From contig OX352772.1 in assembly GCA_947095535.1 (NCBI GenBank), forward strand, positions 41,373,445 to 41,437,444: 64,000 bases of DNA, written 5' to 3'. Below the pieces are notes generated by a model that was not told the origin of the DNA, ran no database searches, and saw nothing but the letters and a program-made list of their open reading frames with translations. This stretch comes from Poecilobothrus nobilitatus (lineage: Eukaryota > Arthropoda > Insecta > Diptera > Dolichopodidae). Shown in pieces: positions 57,965-64,000 of this stretch; the stretch's first letter is position 1; each line of letters starts with the position of its first letter. Position numbers and translations under genes: made by a program.

Positions 57965-58329
57965 GATTTAACACATAAAATTAAAATAAAATTTTACAAT
58001 TATAGTTTGTATAAAATTTAATTTAGTTATTATTATTATATTAACTGATAAATCTAACAAATTTAAACATGTTTCAGGAATGTATGCATCGAATAAATTT
58101 ATAGGATATAAGTATTTATTTAGGGCTTGGTATAAACTTGGTATATACTAGGATAATAGTTTTTAAATCATTTTAATATAATAAAGCAAAATACAAATTA
58201 ATATTTATCAAAACGTAATATCAGGTAATACAAACTCCAACTGCTGAAATTTACCTCTCAAAAACGTGAAATTTATAATTTTTTCTAAGTTTAAAAAAAA
58301 GTATATATAAAAGTAATTAGGTATTGTAA

Positions 58330-59420
58330 AAATTGCAAATATGGTACTTTCTTGCCGTATGGAAAAAGGCCAAAATAATTGCTATTCCTAAATCACATAA
58401 GCCTAACGCTGACGTGAACAGCTATCGTCCCATTAGTCTCTTAAGTAACTCTTCAAAAATTTCTGGAAAAATAGTAAAAAAAAAATTCAAATCATTTTGT
58501 AAAAAAAGATCTACTTTCAAACGTTCAATTCGGCTTTCGTGAGGCTTTAGTACCTGTGATTTATTCGGCTTTACACGCTTTAGTACCTGTGAAAAATTAC
58601 GTTAAGAGCAAATTAGAAGAACGTAATTCTGTCGGATTAGTATTTTTAGACATAAATTTCGCATTTGTCATAGTCTGGCATAATTGTCAACACAAGTTAA
58701 AAAAACTAAAGTGTCCTGTGGTTCTTATTAAAATTATTCAAAGCTTCCTATACGACAAAAGTTTCTGTAAATGGCACATACTCAGATTGCTACAAAATTG
58801 AAGCTGGTGTCCCCCAGGGCTTAGTTTTGGGACCAATTCTTTACAATATATTTACATCAGATATCTCCCCTCTGCCAAACTAATTTGCTTCGATTTTTGC
58901 TGACGACAATGTAATTTATTCTGCCGATTCACAGAGCAGAGTAATTATTTCAAATTTACAAAATTTTCTGGACGTTCTTGACAATTACTTTACTAAGTGG
59001 AACATACAAATCAACATTTCGAAAACAAGCTCTATTTTCTTCAGCAGGAAAAGAAAACCTTGCTTTTTACCTACAACATCACTAAAAATTTAAAATACTG
59101 AAATTAAATGGGCCGATTCCATAAAATATCTTGGTATAACTTTTGATAAAAAAATTAAATTCAATCGACACATTTCTGCCACGTTAGATAAGGTAAATAA
59201 ATATACACGAATATTACATCCGTTCATTTGCAGAAATTCCATTTTGTCTGAAAATAAATTATTAATTATGAAGACCATATTTCAGCCAGTTATCTGCTAC
59301 GCAGCACCTGTCTGGATAGATAGCGCTGCATTTCATATAAAAAAAAACTTCAAATAGTACAAAACAAACTTTTAAAGATTATGTTAAATCTCCTTTTCTA
59401 CTATTTAATTAGATTTTCAT
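58330..59420 (+). pseudogene. Jockey-type reverse transcriptase remnant
   Basis: WKKAKIIAIPKSHKPNADVN and SYRPISLLSNSSKI (RT motifs 1-2), VFLDINFAFVIVWHN (motif 3, with the usual catalytic Asp pattern altered), YKIEAGVPQGLVLGPILYN, then FADDNVIYSAD at about 58893-58925. They continue as LGITFDKKIKFNRHISATLD and MKTIFQPVICYAAPVWIDSA to about 59340. A short duplication (TTTAGTACCTGTGA at 58546 and 58578) and several frameshifts break it. Endonuclease and the 3' tail were not found. Confidence 0.75.
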
Positions 59421-60406
59421 CATCCGACATCATTTGTAAAATTCCTTTTCCACCTTCAACAAAATTTATATACATACCCTGACTTCAAAATTGTGATATA
59501 CTGTAGTACTACAAAGTACAGTGTTCAAAAAGTTTATATACAGATATCTACAAAGTTTTGCATTCAATATTGCTTGTTATACGCAGATAATGTGTATAAA
59601 GTGGCTATTTTATGTATGGTACAAAAATTTGTAGCTGCTTTAGTTCAAATCGTATTGTATTTTTTTGATCTTTGTTAAGTTATTATAAATTTGGATGTTT
59701 TTAAAAAAAAAAAATAGTAAAATAGTTCTTGACAATTTTAAGCAGACGTTTAAGGTACACTTCAAAAACTTTATATGCAACGTAAATAAATGCATTATAT
59801 ATTTCTGGTTTATATCTACATTGTAGTAAAAATTGTAATACTGTAGTAAAACCGCAGATATATGAAATATCGAAGTCAGCCACTATAACTATACAAAATA
59901 CGTAACTTTAGAAAACAGCAGTACACACATATTATTTTAAATTGAATTATCTAGTAGTATTAAATAAATGCTGATTAAATTAAATTCGGAAAAAATCTGC
60001 TTATTTATTAAAAAAAAATTTATTTAATATTTTAAAATATGCATATAGAATAGAATCGGAAAAGTGTTCTTATTGAATGTTAATGATATGGATATTATTT
60101 TGACTTTTTAATTTTAGTAGTTTAAAAAGCATAATAAAAAAGTATTTTATTGTTATACTTAATACTATTTATTATAGCTAATATTTTAAATTATAATTCA
60201 GTACTTTATTTCCCTTAGTGCTATATACATTTAAATCAATAATATTGAAAATACATTACTATGTCATTTTATCAAAACCACATTAGAATCATTATAAATA
60301 AAAAGTTATTTCCATTATTTTGCCGCATATTATATTCTTATGTTAAAAATATATGTGCATTTATGGATATTATAGATATATATATATTAAAAATGTGTTT
60401 TTTTTT
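59421..60406. other. Spacer and 3' flank of SREBP
   Basis: AT-rich. Small frames here are not protein-like. The part next to 60406 should be the SREBP 3' UTR, with AATAAA-type signals on the minus strand near 60300. Confidence 0.5.
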
Positions 60407-63400
60407 TTAGTTTGTTACAGATCCACTGCCTAATGATTTCATTAACTGATAACAATCTTTTAATCTGCGTTTATCGCCAATTTTTTCTAATGTTTTAGCT
60501 GCTTCTGATAACATTCCAGCTCTTTCGCCAGGTGATGATAATAATGCTGATGGCAAATATTTGCAAGCCACATACATTGCAGCAGCTCTTTCACGTTCTC
60601 CACCTTCGAATTGTTGATTTTTATCTTTACCACCACAAATTATGGATGAACGTGATTGGCGATATCTTAAACTTCGGTCAAGTAATTCTTGTGTAGGACC
60701 TGGTGCAGCTCCAGCCATCAATCGGCATACAGCTTCATACAAATAAACTCGTGATTGACCATTCTAAGAATATTAAGAAAAAGTAGAATTAAATATATTA
60801 TATAAATAAAAAACTAATTATTTTGCAAATTACTGGTATTTCGTTAACAATACAGCGCATTAAGTTTAAATCTATTTGAAATTTTTCCAATACATCCCCT
60901 GTTACTTGATAATATCCATCATCATCCGTAACAACATTTTCAATTTCCCAGAGAGCTGTACGAGTTTCGAGTATCCAATCACATGCAAGTAATTGAAATA
61001 GCTAAAAAATAATTTGGAAGAAATTACAAATGCAATATTTGATTTCATCATTTTTTTTTTAAATTAAACCAAAAGAGAAGTAAATGTTGCTCTTGTTCAA
61101 ACATTATGGTTGCATTGCAGAAGTACTGTACGATAATTTAAACGGACAATGCGACTACAATGCAGCATAAGATTTGAAATGATATTTTGAAAATTTGTAT
61201 TTGTTTGTTACGCAAAATTTATTTGAATTACTTACTAATTTCTTTTCTTTTGCGGATTTAATTTTATTACATGCTAAACTTTCCTGAAGAAATTTACTAG
61301 CCTCATCACAAAGCTTATATATTTTAGATATATCCTTTGATCCCTCCGACCTTAAAATAAAATCAAAAAATAACGGAATTTTGTACTTTAAACTTTTTAT
61401 ACTTACAATAATAGCTTTTTTGCTTTAAATATACTGTGTAAAGCTTTTGGTAATGTCTCACCTTCAAAATTTAATTGTTCTGGTAATTTATCAACAATAT
61501 CATATAATTCAGATGCCTGTTCATCTTCTCCTAATAACCAATAAGCAGCAATACTAAGTAAACTAGACCACCATTCCACAATTAAATCTTTATCAGTTAA
61601 ATCTTCTTCGCCAGACATTGTATCATTTAAAATAATTGTATAATTCAATACATCGCTTACTAATGAACCAGTACGAAGATTAGGTGCTGATGGTGTACTT
61701 TCAGCTTTTTGTTGATTTTCCTGATTATCAATCGTCCCATTTCCATTATTATTATTATTTTGACGAAATTTTACCGCGCCAACTAGACACCGAATCGCTT
61801 TATTCAACAAATGCTCACGGTATTGCTTAATTAAATAAAAGATTTGTTTTTTAATTTAAAATTAATTTTTAAAACTTCTTAACTTTAAATTTAGCACACT
61901 TACTTTCATAACATATGCCATTGGATCACCTTTATTATTTATGTTTGCAAATAATATTTCATTTGATGTACGGTTAAAACCATGTGAAATAAAATATCTA
62001 TAACCGTATGGTTTGAAAGCCCATTGAAATTTACGAATTTGACCACAAACTTTAGAACTCTCTTGCTTTGCTTTGCTGACATAATATCTTCCAAAAAATT
62101 GTAAATATGTTGGATATGTCCGTTTGACACGTAATGCTGCTGTCATATAAATGTCTACTAAATCAGACGGATTCATAACTGATGTTGATGCTTCAGCCAT
62201 ATTAACAGCAAATAATGATAACATTAAACCATGACTATCAGACATTTTTGTTGCCAAATGTAGTTGATTTAAACGATGAAATACAAGTGAAAGTTCTCGA
62301 GCAGATATTAACGCTTCATTACGTATTTTTGTGGGACAAAACAGGCCTCCAGCTTTTCGTGATAAATAGCGCCCAATCCATATACGATGAAAAAATAATC
62401 TAAAAAATTGCCAAGTTGTTGCAGTAATTGCTTCTATTCTTGATGCTGGCAATGTAATACCGAATGTTTGCAAACATAATAAATATTCATTATATGCTCC
62501 AGAAGAATTACCCTGTAAGAAATCAAAAATCTTTAAAACATGAAAGATCCGAATTCATTATATAATACATTACCTTGGAGAACTCCAAATTTGCTTTCTT
62601 TTTCCGTTTCCAATATGCTTCCGACGCTTGTGAGCTTGAATCCAAAACTGGATCACCATAAACTAATAACTTTATTAAACAACAAAGCAATACGATAAAG
62701 TTTGCAACCCATAATGCTAATGATGTACTAAATCCTTGCCATGTAAAAAACGAGCCATATGAATCTAAAATCAAAAATTAAATTTTTGGCAAATATATTT
62801 TATATTGATTTCAAAGACGTTACAATGTGGTCTTTTATATATTATATTTATTTATTGTTCTAAGCTTTGCACATAAGTTTTTTTTTTTTTCGACACAAAA
62901 CACAATCTCAGAATCAAAAATTAAAAAAATGCAACAGAAATTGACGTCATTTAAATTTCGATTACCTCTAAAAATGTATAATTAAAAAAAAAAAAAATTT
63001 ACAAATATAATAATATAATATTATCTTACATCTCTTATCAATATTTTCCGTTCAAAGACTTTGAGAATAGTTTTCAAAATAAAAATATTTATAAGCGATA
63101 ACGGTTATTTATATATAATAGTTAAATATGAAAATGAGTGTTGTGTTAACATTTATAAATTTAAATATAATATACAATACAATGTATTTACCTCCGTCAT
63201 CAAGAGCCTGAAGAATTCTCCCACTACTAAAATCACTGCTTGATATATCATCCAACTGTGTATATTGAGATGCACTATTTAAGAAAAATTTAAATGGATT
63301 TATAGCTAAAATAGCAAACATGAACATGCACAATGTTAGACGACTGTGAGATGCCATTCCTCTTACAGATGGTATAAAATCAGCATCATCTTTTAGTACA

Positions 63401-63954
63401 CAATTTCCAATAGAACCTTGATATGGGGATGGTGGTAGTGAGACATCGGAATGTGGTGGTGATAGTGATGGATTTGATTCATCACTTCTTGGAGGTGTCA
63501 TAATTGATTGAACTGAAGGTACAGATTTACCACCATAGAAATGATCTTCTTCCATTGAACATTTATTATTAGTATTGTGATGATTAATTTTCGGTATAAG
63601 TAGATCTTTAACTTTTGAACCATCTTTTGCCATTAATTCTCTTTGCAAGCGTTTAACTTCAGTTTTTAAATCAGTATTTTGTCGCTGTAGTTCACGGATT
63701 TTATCAACAGCTTTACGTAAAACAGCTGATTTATTTAATTTGGCGCTTTCACCAACAACCATATTTTTTAATTCTGTAATTTTATCATTAATTGAGGTCC
63801 TATAACGTCTTTCAATAGCATTGTGAGCAGAACGTTTTACCTCCTTAACTTTAGGAGGAACACGATTAATTTGAACTTTATTTTCAGAACTTGTATCCAA
63901 AACAACTGGAATTTGAGTTGTAAGAATTGTACCATTAACCAATGCATGAATATT
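60407..63954 (-). CDS. SREBP: SREBP, sterol regulatory element-binding protein (C-terminal 873 aa; 5' end outside window)
   Basis: Seven minus-strand exons: 63954-63192, 62764-62574, 62512-61904, 61825-61407, 61350-61236, 61001-60834 and 60763-60407. Frame is kept throughout, giving 873 residues to the stop. SREBP is an ER-membrane bHLH-Zip factor cut by S1P and S2P to release a nuclear activator of lipid genes. The bHLH is [20 protein letters not shown] with the SREBP-specific Tyr, followed by the leucine zipper ([18 protein letters not shown]). The first membrane segment, [19 protein letters not shown], keeps the Asn-Pro needed for S2P. The lumenal loop has GRILQ, an S1P-like R-x-L site. 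The second membrane segment is [17 protein letters not shown]. The C-terminal domain binds SCAP ([23 protein letters not shown]). The N-terminal activation domain lies beyond base 64000. Confidence 0.95.
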
Positions 63955-64000
63955 CTGCAATAAATTGCGTTAATTGAATTAAAAAAGCAAATGATTAATA

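Noticed and set aside
1..64000. CRISPR array, operon, toxin-antitoxin or other prokaryote-type system
   Set aside because: The window is eukaryotic; repeats are transposon ends, tandem repeats or microsatellites without spacer structure.

Overview
This is eukaryotic nuclear DNA, almost certainly insect and probably dipteran. It is very AT-rich, its genes have short introns with GT/AG borders, (TA)CATA-type microsatellites are frequent, and it carries a ZAD-C2H2 zinc-finger gene and insect-type BEL/Pao, Gypsy, Jockey/CR1-like, hAT and PIF/Harbinger elements. The species cannot be named from the sequence.

Layout. About 1-18.9 kb is a transposon graveyard. It holds non-LTR fragments, a degenerate ~90-bp tandem repeat, and a BEL/Pao LTR element (about 8.6-16.35 kb). 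That element contains a ~405-bp inverted repeat, an inverted pol segment, a PIF/Harbinger copy, a non-LTR fragment and two MITEs. A small host gene for a SNARE-like coiled-coil protein lies at 19.6-20.2 kb. From 20.2 to 28.3 kb there are foldback repeats, a broken hAT transposase, an acidic-protein pseudogene next to a Helitron-like 3' end, and a non-LTR tail.

The gene-rich part follows. A four-exon ZAD protein with 11 C2H2 fingers (28.45-30.44 kb, +) converges on Tom40 (31.57-32.71 kb, -). Tom40 diverges from the beta-adaptin gene AP-1-2beta (36.24-42.67 kb, +, 915 aa, with a 3.4-kb intron). AP-1-2beta converges on intronless lin-7/veli (43.56-44.15 kb, -). veli lies head to head with a six-exon Spindly homologue (45.31-47.82 kb, +), and a 378-bp TAA-flanked MITE sits in their shared upstream region. 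From 48.4 to 59.7 kb there are more elements: a degenerate Gypsy element with a SAP-domain gag, a GC-richer non-LTR element with RNase H on the other strand, a 91-bp dead-on-arrival non-LTR tail with perfect 10-bp target duplications, a MITE with perfect 8-bp target duplications, and a Jockey-type RT remnant. The window ends inside SREBP (60.41-63.95 kb, -), with bHLH-Zip, both membrane segments and the C-terminal regulatory domain present and the N-terminus outside the window.

The host genes belong to unrelated housekeeping processes: vesicle coats, mitochondrial protein import, cell polarity, mitosis and lipid homeostasis. I see no operon-like or pathway cluster and no new defence or biosynthetic system. 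The most unusual structures are transposon-derived: the BEL inversion with inverted-repeat arms, several long-hairpin MITEs, and a possible Helitron gene capture. Exon borders below were worked out by hand from splice motifs and reading frame.
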